A DNA stretch of 64,000 bases from Hyphodiscus hymeniophilus (lineage: Eukaryota > Ascomycota > Leotiomycetes > Helotiales > Hyphodiscaceae), in contig VNKQ01000003.1 of NCBI GenBank assembly GCA_016508695.1, forward strand, positions 2,480,001 to 2,544,000, in the 5' to 3' direction. Under the pieces are notes generated by a model that saw only the letters and a program-made list of their open reading frames with translations, was not told where the DNA came from and did not search any database. Positions 23,093 through 34,700 of this stretch are shown in pieces. The stretch's first letter is position 1; each line of letters opens with the position of its first letter. A program made the translations under genes and the position numbers.

Positions 23093-25051
23093 TTATGCAT
23101 CCCCCAATACCTGAACTGTTTCATCAGCTGCAGGTTTTTTCTTTGGCTTCCCAGCAGCTCCGTCTTTCCTAGGCCTGGCCTTCTTGGACCTGACGTACGT
23201 CTTCTCTCCCTCTGGATGAATGCCGCTTGATGATTGTGACCTTGGCTGATTTTCTTTCTCGCCAGAGCCATCATCGACATCTCTCGGCGTATCGCGTTGA
23301 GCCTCAATAGCTTCCTTCTTCTTTTTCTCCGCCGCCGCACGAGCAGCGATACGTTCTTCCTCCTCCGCAAGATGCTTCGCTTCGAGTGTCACTCTCTCTG
23401 CATCAATCGACTCAATCTCTTCAAGTTTGACTCCGGACAATTCCTCATAAGTGTCCAGCTCGATAGCGATGCCTGCTCCCTTCAAGATTTTATCAACCTT
23501 GCTAGGGTTATCCTTTTCTTCCTTATTGAACTTCAGCTTGATTTGTCGACGATTTCGGTGTGGAAACATCTTGGCGATCATCTCAAAATCGGTGCCAAAC
23601 ATGCGTAAACCTTTCCAGAATATCTCGTTCGCCGCCATATCCCAAAGCTGAGCTCGTTCTCTCTTCATGTGTGTCCCAGAGGTAGTGATCTTTGAAAAGT
23701 CATTCTCCACCACCGCTTCGATCTCTCCCTGTTCTGCCCGTGCTCGTTTCTGTCGATCTAACTGCATACTCGTAGTGTCCACGACAATCTGACCATCCAC
23801 CACCTTCATTCGAGGCCCACCACCATCTGGTTGTACTTCTTCGCGAGATTCGCCTTCAACGCCCTGGGTCTCCTCGAGAACTTCAACTGCTACTAATTCG
23901 GGATGTGTCTTGGCAAGTTGAGCTTTGATGATTTTCTCCTTCTCTCTCTGTCTCAGCTCATCGTGAATGCTGAACTTCTTGCCAATCCGTAGATCCTTGG
24001 TCAGATCTACCATCTTGATCTCTACCGCATTGATTTCCTCGTTTTCCGCCCCTTCTGGTGTCTCAGCACGTTTTTTCTTCTTGTCACCATCTTTCTTCTT
24101 TCTACTTGATTTCTTGCCTGGAGCTCGCCGTGGTCGGTTGAGCTGCATTTCCACAGTAGCTCGCACATCACCACCATCTTCACCTTGCTGGACCTTTCGT
24201 CTCTTTGGAAGTTTTTTCTTGGTACCAGTAGTAGGTTGTTGAACAGGCTCTCCAGGAGTTCCATCAGGGTTCAGCGGTGCCATGGGTACAATCACAGGTG
24301 TTTGGGCCAATTGCCCGCCTTCAATCCTGGATCCAACATCTCCAGCAGGACCAAGACCATTTGTAGTGACCACGGGAGAACCACCGCGGCCAGTCTGTGC
24401 ATTACCTAGTAAAGGATGTCGAGTGGAAATAATTTCTGGCTCGGAAGCTTGTGTCAAGGAAGTAGAAGACTCTGCATTCGTAGATATCTCTATAAGAGAC
24501 GGAGGTGTTGCTACCCGTTCGGCCTGTAAAGAATTGGCTGATCGTGTGGCGGCGTGGGAGGGTTCGGGGTGTAGAGGGATCGGTTGTGATTGCTCTCCGG
24601 TGAGTTGAAGTGGCTCAATGGGTAAGGGAGATCTCGGCGCATCAAGGCTCGAAGGCTGGTGTCTCTTGCCTCTCTCTTCTGGCACCTCTAAATCCGGCTC
24701 TCTTGACTTTCGTTTCAGACTTTCTTGGTCCGCTTGAACTGACAAATTTTGAGGTATGTCGGTAGCTCCAGGGGTAGGATGCGCATGAGGAAATGCATCT
24801 CTAGGATCGTCTAATATAGGTTGCGGGGTATGTTCGACCATCCTAGACAGCTCGTCCGATGGTGCTGGGGTATCGTCATCGTCAATTGTAATAGTCTCAA
24901 CATGATGCGAATGAGGAGCAGGTGTCTGCGATTGCCGTTCAACACTTGGTCTCGCGGAAGATTGTGCAGAGGTGGGAGCGCCAGGTAGTCGTCGCTGTGG
25001 GATTTTCGGCGCAAACGACCTGCCGCCTTTCTTCTTTACAACAAGACTCAT
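23093..25051 (-). CDS. BDP1: TFIIIB subunit B'' (Bdp1), SANT-domain protein
   Basis: Single exon of 652 residues starting MSLVVKKKGGRSFAPKIPQRR. An upstream in-frame ATG at 25120 would add 23 residues without resemblance to the family. The N-terminal half is disordered and rich in Ser, Pro and Gln. A basic Lys/Arg block of about 30 residues (RAPGKKSSRKKKDGDKKK) precedes the conserved region. The Myb/SANT domain is near residues 465-515, with WKGLRMFGTDFEMIAKMFP and RNRRQIKLKFNKEE. Bdp1 joins TBP and Brf1 at Pol III promoters. The C-terminus is Lys/Arg/Glu-rich with coiled-coil character. It is divergent from BRE1. Confidence 0.9.
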   Translation of the reverse strand: MSLVVKKKGGRSFAPKIPQRRLPGAPTSAQSSARPSVERQSQTPAPHSHHVETITIDDDDTPAPSDELSRMVEHTPQPILDDPRDAFPHAHPTPGATDIPQNLSVQADQESLKRKSREPDLEVPEERGKRHQPSSLDAPRSPLPIEPLQLTGEQSQPIPLHPEPSHAATRSANSLQAERVATPPSLIEISTNAESSTSLTQASEPEIISTRHPLLGNAQTGRGGSPVVTTNGLGPAGDVGSRIEGGQLAQTPVIVPMAPLNPDGTPGEPVQQPTTGTKKKLPKRRKVQQGEDGGDVRATVEMQLNRPRRAPGKKSSRKKKDGDKKKKRAETPEGAENEEINAVEIKMVDLTKDLRIGKKFSIHDELRQREKEKIIKAQLAKTHPELVAVEVLEETQGVEGESREEVQPDGGGPRMKVVDGQIVVDTTSMQLDRQKRARAEQGEIEAVVENDFSKITTSGTHMKRERAQLWDMAANEIFWKGLRMFGTDFEMIAKMFPHRNRRQIKLKFNKEEKDNPSKVDKILKGAGIAIELDTYEELSGVKLEEIESIDAERVTLEAKHLAEEEERIAARAAAEKKKKEAIEAQRDTPRDVDDGSGEKENQPRSQSSSGIHPEGEKTYVRSKKARPRKDGAAGKPKKKPAADETVQVLGDA

Positions 25052-25394
25052 AATGACGAGCCCTTGCGCATAGTATGGGTATGTAATAGTAAGCGATCGA
25101 TATGGTAATCTTGTGAGCAAGTGGAAGGTTCTGCTAGTTCATGTTCCTGACAACAGAGTCACTGCCGAATCCCCACGTCCGGAAAGGGACAAGGCATGCG
25201 GCTCAATTATCACGTGATCTAATCTTTAGTGCCTTCGCTTTCTTTGACGCAAAAAACAACTCCTCTTCATACTACAACCAAGTCCACAACACTACACAAT
25301 CCTTCCCAGATCACGCTACAGCTGCCGCAGGTCAATCTCGGCCAGACTGCTCAACTCTGTATCTTCATGTGCCGGCCAATTTTCTCTCATTGAG
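25052..25394. promoter_or_regulatory. Divergent promoter of BDP1 and BRE1 with a TCACGTGA palindrome
   Basis: The two genes share 343 bases. An 8-base palindrome TCACGTGA sits at 25210-25217, near the middle. Its core CACGTG is the binding site of fungal bHLH factors such as Cbf1-type regulators. Two nuclear regulatory genes, one for Pol III transcription and one for histone H2B ubiquitination, share the region. Function of the site is inferred. Confidence 0.5.
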
Positions 25395-28008
25395 ATGCCA
25401 GCTGCCGCCACCGTTGGGTCCCACCCTTCCTCCTTGAAGATGGAGAATCGAAAGCACAGTCTTGCATCTGATGATTACGCGCCTCCGACAAAGAGACAAG
25501 CCGTCAACGGTACCAGATCATCGAATGACGATCTGCCATGGAAAGACGATCTAGAGGTATGTTATGTCACGACATGAGAACACATTCCATCAATATGCGT
25601 ATCACTTCACGTCAATCTCTCTTTGGGCTTGCGATATTCTGGAGTTCTCAACTCTCTGAAACCTTTCCTGATGGTGAAACTGGCCGATGCTAATGCGCAG
25701 CTTGCTATCAATAGCCTGCTTAGCCTGCAGACCATCTCATCCCCAACAGCATCGCACAAGATATCACCTTCGTAGTCCGCACACCTCTTCATACAATTTC
25801 TTCTTGTCGAACAGAATCGATCGGTAGAATTGGACACATTGCTGATACGTGTCATGTTGCAGAAATACCAAAAAGATGCTATCTATCGTCAGATGCTCGA
25901 GTATAAGCGTGAAAAGGCAACATTAGAGTCACAATTGAAGGATGTACAGAAGAGATCCTCGGATCATGATGATCACTTACGGGTCATTGATGCTTGGTGG
26001 TCACAGGTATGTTATCTCTTCATGGTGCTTCGCAATAAGGCTGATCGATATAGCTTTTGGACGAGGTCAGACTCCTTGCAGAAGATGAGATACCAGATTC
26101 AGATGCCGACAGTGAGTTTCTCAACACTCACCGATTATACAGCTAATCTCTCGTAGTATCATATTCTACTGCGGTCAATTTCAAAGGCAGCGAAGACTTC
26201 ACGGAGCATTTGGCAACCAAAAGCAAAGATATCAAGTCGAAACTATCTACCTTTTTTGGTAGTATCACAGCATCCCGTGGAAGCTCAACTCCAGATATTC
26301 AGGACCTCCAGTCAAAGCTAGCAAAGCTTCTGTCATCCCAGAAAGAGTACATGGTTAAAGTTGATCGCTTGCGGACCGAAAAGGAAGAGCTCAGTGAACG
26401 CCTCGAGACTGCTTCTCTTCGATACATCAAAGCCGAGAAACGACTAGACAGGGCGAAAAGTTCAGCTGTCGCAAAGTTGGAGCAACAAACCATTGCCGGA
26501 ACCGGTAACAGTGCTGGCAGTGGAATTGGTGGCGTTGAGAATGGAGCGGATGTCGAGATGACCAATGGCATTGAAGAGGAGAATGCAGCCTCGCAAACTG
26601 CCTTCAAGGAAGCTTCTGCTGTTGTTGCTAAGCAAAAGGAACAACTCGAAGCCGTCAACTCCGAGAATAAGTCCTTGACGGAGCAGCTTACAGCAGCCAG
26701 CGCCCGACTTTCGAACCTTACCGAGGACGACTATGCCCGCACTGAGCTGTTCAAACAATTTCGAGTACAACATGAAGATGTTATTCGCCGCATCAACCAC
26801 CTCGAACAAACCAACAAAGAATTGCAGCAGGAGTCAAAGAAGTACCAAGCTGAGAGGACTGCATATCGCACTCAGATCGAGATTGAACAAGAGGCCGCAA
26901 ATGCAGAGCTGGAAGGTCAATTACAGCGTGTTGAAGCAGACCTCACTCGTATCAGATCTGCGAGAGATGAGCTTAATGCCGAAGTCAGCATGCGAAAGGC
27001 TACCCAGGACCAGGATTCCAGCGCTAGCGACCATTTGAAGGAGCTCGTTGGTGCCAAGGAGGACCGCATCACCGCATTGGAGTTGGAAGTTGAACGTCTA
27101 AGGGCCCGTGTGGAAGAACAAGCTTGTGAGCCTACTCCTAGCCCCGACATTGATTCCTTGGATCTGGAACAATTGAAGCGAAAGTATGACATCTTGCAAC
27201 GCGAATTCGAATCTATCAACAAGGAATTGCCAGCGTTACAGGGAGCATACAAGCGGGTGCAAGCTTTGACCACGAAGAAGGTTATGGATTTCTCGACTCT
27301 GGAGGAGAGAGTTCAGATCTTGTCAGCCGAGAAAGCAAAGGCAGATCAAAAGTACTTCGCAGCGAGAAAGGATATGGACACGAGGGTGGGGGAGGTTCGA
27401 TCATTGAGAGCACAAAACGCCAAGAGCTCTGAGATCATTTCACAATTAAAGGATGTCGAAACCTCGAATAGGACTCTGCTTAGCAACCTGGAGAAGCAGC
27501 TTAGCGATATGAGACAATCCAACATATCGATTGCCGCAGACAACAAGAAATTGGAGGCTTCGACTCGGGAGGCTCTCAGCAAGTCTGAGACAATGAAGAA
27601 CCATCTTTCGGAGCTCACCAATTTACTCAAGTCAAAGGACACTTCAAACGCAAATGCGAAGCACCGGGTTCAGTCTGTAGAGACTGAGATAGAGCAACTC
27701 CGAGTCCGATACGAACAGGCGCAGAAGGAAAGGGACACATGGAAGGCAAAGTCATTGAGCAATCAATCTGGCGAAGAGGAAATGCTGAGAGTGAGTACTG
27801 TCTCGTCTATTAAGGAACCTGCTAATACATCTAGACTCTCGCACTCTGCACCATCTGCCGGAAGGATTTCAAGAACACCATCCTGAAGACTTGTGGTCAC
27901 CTCTTCTGCAACAATTGCGTTGAAGATCGTATCGCCAACCGTATGCGAAAATGCCCTAATTGCGCGAAGGCTTTCGACAAGATGGACGTTATGACCGCAC
28001 ACATGTGA
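25395..28008 (+). CDS. BRE1: Bre1 E3 ubiquitin ligase for histone H2B
   Basis: Five exons: 25395..25556, 25863..26006, 26054..26111, 26157..27790 and 27835..28008, giving 723 residues, the usual Bre1 length. The first intron is 306 nt; the others are 44-47 nt. The N-terminus has a KRQAV basic motif and a conserved PWKDDLEKYQKDAIYRQM helix spanning the first junction. A coiled coil of over 500 residues fills the middle. The C-terminal exon carries the C3HC4 RING finger: CTICRKDF, then CGHLFCNNC, then CPNC. Bre1 with Rad6 mono-ubiquitinates H2B at transcribed genes, which primes H3K4 and H3K79 methylation. All zinc ligands are present. Confidence 0.92.
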
Positions 28009-28455
28009 TACATTTTGCTAGCGCTCGTTTCCCAATGTTTGGATCTTTCTTCCCTAGGCGTTTGGGCGGACTCTTGCATAGCAAGGTCGTGTATAATTGC
28101 ATAAGATGAGCCTGTTGGCTTTGCATGGCTCCGAGCTTCGTCAATTTCTTTGGACTTTGTACATTCCCTTTTCAAGCAAGCAATGAGGGCGAGCGTTTCA
28201 CACTGATATCTGCCCATGATAATGGGTCAGTGTTGTAGAGTAGATACAATGACGAAGACTTTCATATGCAGTATATCCCATAACCGTTTGATTGGCTTTT
28301 AAATCTATTTGAATCAATGATTGCTTCCAGACCCAGATAGCCATTTCCCGACCTGAATTAACTCCTGGATCTGCTCCCAGAACCAGATGGCTCACTCTTC
28401 GTACTCCTAAACCCACAACGCCTTGTACTACGTTACCCTTATTCCCTGACATTAA
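28009..28455. other. Convergent 3' region of BRE1 and SARAF genes
   Basis: About 450 bases between two stop codons. Two minus-strand ORFs here have poor composition and no family. Contents are probably both 3' UTRs. Confidence 0.55.
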
Positions 28456-29470
28456 TCACCTTCTGGATGTGCTTCCAAAACCAGTCGACTCATGTCTTGT
28501 ACTGCTTCCAGACCCAGAGCTTCTCGACCCACTGCTTCGACTTGGTCCAGCACCCCAACTCCCTGCATTATCATTGCCACCACCAAACCAACCCCGGTTA
28601 TTTTGCACAGCTGGTTCTTGTCTTTGTCCTCTATTCCCAGCCATATATCCCGCAGCCGCACCTGTAGCAGCCCCACTCCAAAAGCCAGGTCTCCATCCCT
28701 CTTGAGAACTACTGTACTTTCCCGGATACGGAGGCGGTGGGTCATCCCCTCCATCTCCTCCTCCACCACCACCTCCTCCTCCCCATCCTCCCCACCCACC
28801 ATTGCCACGAGGACGCCGTGCTCGAGGTGCATTTTGAGTTGCGTTGCAGGCGGAGACGAGTATCCAGATCGCCACTCCAACGAACAATACCATGAACAAA
28901 ATGCTATCCCACGTCCAATTATCTTCAGCCGCCTTTGCCTGTTCCCTGCCCTTAGACTTGTCCTTCGAGCCACCCCACCATGTCGTCCCGTACCTCTCCT
29001 CGCCCTTGTCCGTGAGGACCAACCGATACTCAACTGCACAGCTGCCTTTCAGCACCCGCTCATCGGCCGCGTTGTCATACCCCTCACATATAACCTCAGT
29101 AGAACCCAGCTTGAACTCCTCGGGGATATTGGCCGTACAACTCCACTGTATGTCCTCGGCCTCATAGTCGGAACCTTGGTTCGTGCAGCGCATTATATCG
29201 ATCTTGTGGTGTGCGCAGCCTGGGCCTTGACAGGTGAGTTGAGGAACGGCTGGGACGCGCCGATGAGCTGTTTTCTTGTCGGCGCGGAGAGTGAGGGTTT
29301 TGACCTGAGAGTATTGTTAGTCCCTATGAGAGATAACGAGGGAGGCGACGAACGTTAGAGAGGAGGATTGCATCCTTCGGGCTCTTCTGGTTCTTGTTCC
29401 CGAGTGCAGAAGCTGGCTCGAGTAGGAGGAGAGATAGGAGCGCGGGGTAGAGAAATGGTAAGAGCTGCAT
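28456..29470 (-). CDS. SARAF/TMEM66-like ER membrane protein
   Basis: Two exons, 29470..29354 and 29304..28456, give 321 residues. The N-terminus has a signal peptide (residues 1-22, LLSLLLLEPASALG). A luminal domain follows with the pattern TCQGPGCAHHKID, MRCTNQG, IQWSCTA, EVICEGY and CAVEYRL, the conserved cysteine set of the SARAF family. A transmembrane segment (SILFMVLFVGVAIWILVSAC) separates it from a cytosolic Gly/Pro/Ser/Arg-rich tail with a Gly run and PPPPYPG. In animals SARAF limits store-operated calcium entry from the ER; the fungal role is unproven. The 49-nt intron uses an unusual GTTCGT donor with a GACTAAC branch, and the join LLSN/VKTLTLR fits the family. Confidence 0.85.
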
Positions 29471-30186
29471 GGTGAAAGCTGGAAGAGCTGTTGTTTCCAG
29501 AGTAATTGGTATGCTACCAGTCCGGGTATGCGCAAAAAGGCTGCGTGAAAGGGTCAAGACATTCAGGCACTTTGTGTTGGGATTGCGCGGCTTTTGATGT
29601 GGGTTGAGGACAGATTGGAGAAAGTTAAGTGAGTGAGGGAAGGCGTCGTTACCTTGGCGTGTTATACTCTATGATTGGCAAGGCTGGATTTGCCACGCAG
29701 CCTCGCCAGTTTCGGCTTTAGTCATTTAGGACGAGAACTTCGTGATCAAGGTTCAAAATGTACTCCAGACCACAAGTCAGAAGAGTCCATAGGACTACAA
29801 GCGCTAAGAATTACACGTTTGATCCACTGCGGCATATCACACCAGCAGACTTATAATGAAGGAATTTTGACGTCGATTTGGATTTTTATTATCAGCTACG
29901 TATCCTGGTTGAGTACCAGACCAGTGTCCATGATACATCACGACATTCATCCTATAAGGATGCACGAGATAAATCATCCATGCCGGTGATTCGCGAGGAA
30001 TCAGGACTGAAGACCCCAGCAGGATGTGCCTTCAGTCCTCGCAATGACTAGAGCAAGATGCGACCGTTCTACCTAGACTCAGCTTTTGCTTGAATAGCCG
30101 AGAAATCATCGATGCAGAGGGGAAATCATCGCTAGAAGAGATAGAAACCGGAAATGCTCATTGAATCATGCCAGAAATTGAGGTGT
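29471..30186. other. Intergenic region
   Basis: About 700 bases between the SARAF promoter and the RAD23 stop codon. The plus-strand ORF at 29675..29989 has no recognisable features. No repeat or RNA gene seen. Confidence 0.55.
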
Positions 30187-31744
30187 CTATTCATCATCTT
30201 CGGGCTGGTCGAACAGGAAGTTTGCAGCGAGTTCTTCATTCTTGTCACAGGCGAAGTAGGCTTGAATGGCTTGATCCCGTGAGAATCCAAGACGGCATAA
30301 CTGCACATCATCAATACAGATCTGGGAAGAGGAGCCATGTGACTTACTCGCTCAATAGCTTCGCGCTCATCCTCGGTAACGCTGATAGCCTGTGCTCCAG
30401 GTGGAAGTGGTGCATCGTTCTCGGCATCCTCACTCAGAAGTTGAAGGAATTGCTCAGGATGCTGACCGATCAATTGTGCCAACTGAGGGTTTCCGGCCCC
30501 AACTTGTTGAAGGATCGGCTCAAGCATCTGAGGGTTTTGTTGAACGACCTGTCGGAGTTGTTGAAATTGAGGGTTGTTTCGAAGGAAATCGAGATTGCCC
30601 AATCCAGCAGCGGCACCACCAGCACCTGCTCCTGCTCCTGCTCCTGCTCCAGCTCCAGCTGATCCAAAGAGGTTCCCAGCTCCAGCTCCAGCTCCACTAC
30701 GAGCACCGCCTCCAGCTTGGGCAGCCTGGGCAGCTTGTTGGAAAAGATCCACGGCCTCATCACCACCCTCAACTCCTGGAATCACGTCGGCAGGGAGAGG
30801 GGAAGCTGCGCTTGCGGCAGGAGGTTGTCTTTGCTCGGCTTGAAGGTTCTCGGGAATACCCTATAAATTTATTAGCTTCGTTGCGAGATTGTACAGCATT
30901 ACCCACGGTCAAGAGATATTCAATAGCCCGCTCTGAGTTGTAGAAAGCAGCACGAAGGGCCGCCTCAATCTCTGCTCGGGGAAAGCCCATTGATTCCATC
31001 TCTGTAATTTGTGCAGCGCGCTCAGAAGCAATAGCGGCTCCAGCAGATGATGCAGCTGGTGTGGCCGGAGTCGCAACGGTCGCAGGAGCACCAGAACCAG
31101 CGGGAGACGGGGTAGCGGGTACAGCATTCGCAATATTCGAGGATTGTACAGGAGCAGCAGGAGGAGCGGGGGTCGAAGCGGCAACTGGTGCTGGGGTTGA
31201 AGGAGCTTTCGAGGAGGAAGCGGCAGCAGGTGGAGCTTTTGGCTGTAGAGTGTTAGAAGGCAGAAGAGGATTACTGATAATGATATTGGATGCATACCTT
31301 TGTGAGCATGCACACGATAAATCCTTTCTCTTCGATCTTGTAGGACTCAACCGTCTGAGCATCTTGCAGGATCTTGCCTAAATAGCAGTGAGCATGCGCC
31401 AGTTGCCGGGTTCCGATGCAACGCCATCCAACATACCAGAGTAAATCAGCTTCTGCTGAGATGCCTCCCATCCTTTCTCCTTTTCGATCTTCGCCTTGAC
31501 CTCTGAAATCTATGGATGTCCAACATTAGTGAGTATTCGTCGGCGCAACTAGCTTCTGGGCGCAGATAGCTTCCCGACGTGCGTGGTGGAATGGCAAATG
31601 ATGAGAAGTAGCATACCAGCTCTGCAGGTTCAGCTTCAATGACAAATTTCTGCTGCTTCAAATCCTGGACGCAAGAATCAAGGTTAGCTGCAAGCACCCT
31701 GGCGGGAAGCTACAGAAGGAACATACTTTGAAAGTGAGCTTCAT
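30187..31744 (-). CDS. RAD23: Rad23 ubiquitin-receptor and nucleotide-excision repair protein
   Basis: Seven exons: 31744..31727, 31664..31617, 31509..31437, 31377..31298, 31242..30907, 30860..30348 and 30300..30187, giving 393 residues. Domain order is complete. The ubiquitin-like domain (residues 1-73) starts MKLTFKDLKQQKFVIEAEP and is cut by four introns. An Ala/Pro/Thr linker follows. UBA1 (about 147-185) includes ITEMESMGFPRAEIEAALRAAF. The XPC-binding region includes NPQFQQLRQVVQQNPQMLEP. UBA2 is at the end (LCRLGFSRDQAIQAYFACD). A Gly-Ala tandem run lies between UBA1 and the XPC-binding region. Rad23 stabilises the damage sensor Rad4 and delivers ubiquitinated proteins to the proteasome. 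Intron 5 uses a rare GTGGGT donor, needed to join YLLT to GIPENLQAE. Confidence 0.92.
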
Positions 31745-34700
31745 GATTGCGGATGTGCAGCTCTGAGGCTGTTGATGTAAGAGGTGTCGTTTTGTCCTTG
31801 GCTGGATGTTCCTGCTTGATGGCAACGTTGGTCGTTGGTGATGGGAAGATGTATGGTGGGAGATGGAAATGGAGGTGATGCAGAGACGCAGAGTTGCAGA
31901 AGGCGAAAAGTGAGGCCGTGCGTCCGCGTTAGCGCTCAGGCGTCAGTATGAATCGCAATCCTCATCAGTTTACCATCACAGCCTTGCCAACGGATTCTAC
32001 ACGATTCACTGCTCTTTACGTTGCTAGTCTCAATCATGTCTATAAATCACGATGATAATGTTTGCTTCACTCTTAAAAGTGATTTTCGGATTACACGTAT
32101 GTCAGGAGCAAAAGTTAGTCCTATCAATGGGATAAATCGCGGGGTATTTCCAAAAGAGTTCAGCCTTGTCTGAGAATTAACAGATGATGAACTAGCCACA
32201 AGTAGGGCTACTCATTACATCTTCGGCAAGTGTCTTCTGGAGTATTCTTCTTGTTAGTATGATGAGAAGTGCCAGATCTCTACTGAAAATCCAGTGAGGA
32301 TCTCAGCCTCGCCTACCAGTCAACTGCCAGCAACAAGACAGCCATCATAATTGTCTTGCCTGTAATGTATCCATGATTCCATTCATGTTTGGATAGTTTC
32401 TCTCAGTTATTACTCATGGTTTGCTTGTGCATCCATCTTTTCATGTGCTATCCTCAAACATGGAGCTACATGATGCTCAGGATTCGAGTATCGAGTTATG
32501 ATAAGCTCCTCGGCGTTTGTCAAAATCGCGCGTATCCAAACTTCAAATCTCTGAATCTTATTCAACGTTGATTTACAACGGTGTGATTCCTGTAACGATT
32601 TACCCCTTTTAAGAACACTCTTGGAATTTTGGATATCTCTCCTTGTCTACCTCCGACAAATGCCACTTCACGCTTCCCTTGTGCTCATGTCTCACATGAT
32701 GCATGCCATAACGTTCAATCGGCTTTGTTCATTGGGTTTGAAAGCAGAAGTCTTACCAGCGGCTTTCCCCTTACCATGATCAGATTCTACGACGTACAGC
32801 GACATGTGAGTCTAGGAGCAGCACGCGTGAGTACTTGCTATGAAGTCAAGCAATAAGTCAAGCAATAACTGTTGATTTGAAATCTGTGATCGTCTTCGGT
32901 TTGCGTCACCACTCAAAAGTTTCACCTTCAAAGTCATAGCCTCACAATGTCCGGGTTCCCTTCTCTTCCTATCTTTCTGCACGTCTACCTCCACTAGATA
33001 CATAAAGAACCCGGAACTGCATCATAGCTTTGACTCTAGCAAAAGATTCATGCGGTCCAGCCCATCCATCGTCTCTATGTCAAGTCACAGGTATCAATGG
33101 ATTCGCAAATGATTCAGCCTCAGTTCTACTAAGCCCCGAATACGAAGCCTTGTCTTCCTACCGCTTTTTGATCCTCTTACAGTTTACAAGAGATCTTGAA
33201 ACATAGCTTCTTCTCCAGCCTTTATTGGGTTGCGGCCCGTCGGGTGTTTGATCTTGGGATGTTTCGGGATATTGGCGAGCAGACTAAAGATATGACCGTG
33301 TCGATACACTGAAGCCCGATGCGGATAGCTTTGGTGATACGCTGCTTGGAGAGATGATCAGGCAGTTTGATGCAAGTACGAAGGACCAGATGCTGCTGCG
33401 TACAAATGTTCTATTTTTGTAATCATGCAAGACGGAGGCTGAACAGCGTCATTCACACTGCTGCATGCACACCTCAGCACTAGAGACGTTCTCATATGGG
33501 GATTGAGAGATGATCCGGTTTGTAAACAATAATGAGGTAATCGAATAAATGAAGCGGATACATCTAAATTAATCCATTAATCGAAATCTTCGGCAACCGG
33601 TCAGCAACTAGCAACGGACAAAGACTTTATTGCTGAGCGGCTCAGAAGTGGGATCGCAATAATAATGCCTAACTCCACTATTCTCATCAAACTTCTCATG
33701 GATCAAGGATACTCCTCGGACGCGAATTCGGAGATGGGATTCTCCATCGCTCCTGTTGCCCGCAGAATAATGGAAGAAACAATAGTCTTCCTTCACTCGA
33801 GCTGCAATACGGGTGTACCTTACAGAAGTCCGCCGGCTATCCGCCATTCTCTGGTCAGCTCTTCGCTCAGCTCCCACTATGTACAATGATATATCACAGA
33901 GCTCGGTCGAGTGAGGTGACGAAGATTGGCAGCCACTTTCACCTCCACATATGAGACAATCAAGCCTCCTCGTCGATACTGCGATTCTGGCTCTCTGTCG
34001 AGTTGATCGAATCGTAAAACTCGGCACTCAGACCTTACCGGTGATGCTATGGCGCAGTTCTCCAATTACGGGCCATGATTTCTCGCAATTCTCACAAGGA
34101 TAGACGCCCAAGGCTTGATCCCTTCCGCACATACCCTCGCCCTCCTCTTATCCATAGCCAGCTTACCTTTGTCGACCTGTCATACGCGTCGAAATGTCCC
34201 CCAATACTCCACTCAGGAGTACAGGCGACTCTCTTTTCTTCTGTCGGAGGGGAAGCCGGATGCATATGCATGCCTAGTAAATTGGTAATGCCTGGACTCT
34301 GGAGCTCAACATCTTACCAAAGGCAATATTTGCAGGGAGCATGGACGACAATTACAGGCTTGGACCTGGCGCAAAAGAATGGAGAGGGGTCTGGCTTGGC
34401 CATTTCATCATACTGTATCGTATCACAACACAGATCCCGAGAAAAACAAACAAACAAACAACCCACACTGGAAAACATCAAAACAGAGAACCACAAAATA
34501 AGCAGAACTGGACTCCTGGAATAACAAATCCCAAAACTCAAGCTTTTCTTCTCTTCTTTTTTCAGATACTGATTCTTCTATATCTTTAGTTCTCCCCCCT
34601 GACCCTACCCCCTTCAGCACGCCAAAGTATATTGCCCTTTCTTTCAATTTACACGCTCTTTAAATCGTTGAAATACATACATACACGCGACCTGTCAAAC

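Noticed and set aside
28452..29358. Long overlapping ORFs on both strands across the SARAF gene (195 aa minus, 288 aa plus)
   Set aside because: They are shadows of the GC-rich, Gly/Pro-rich SARAF tail; the SARAF frame carries the family cysteines and membrane segment.
33608..34027. 139-aa minus-strand ORF
   Set aside because: No signal peptide, domain or supporting splice signals; overlapping plus ORF equally poor.
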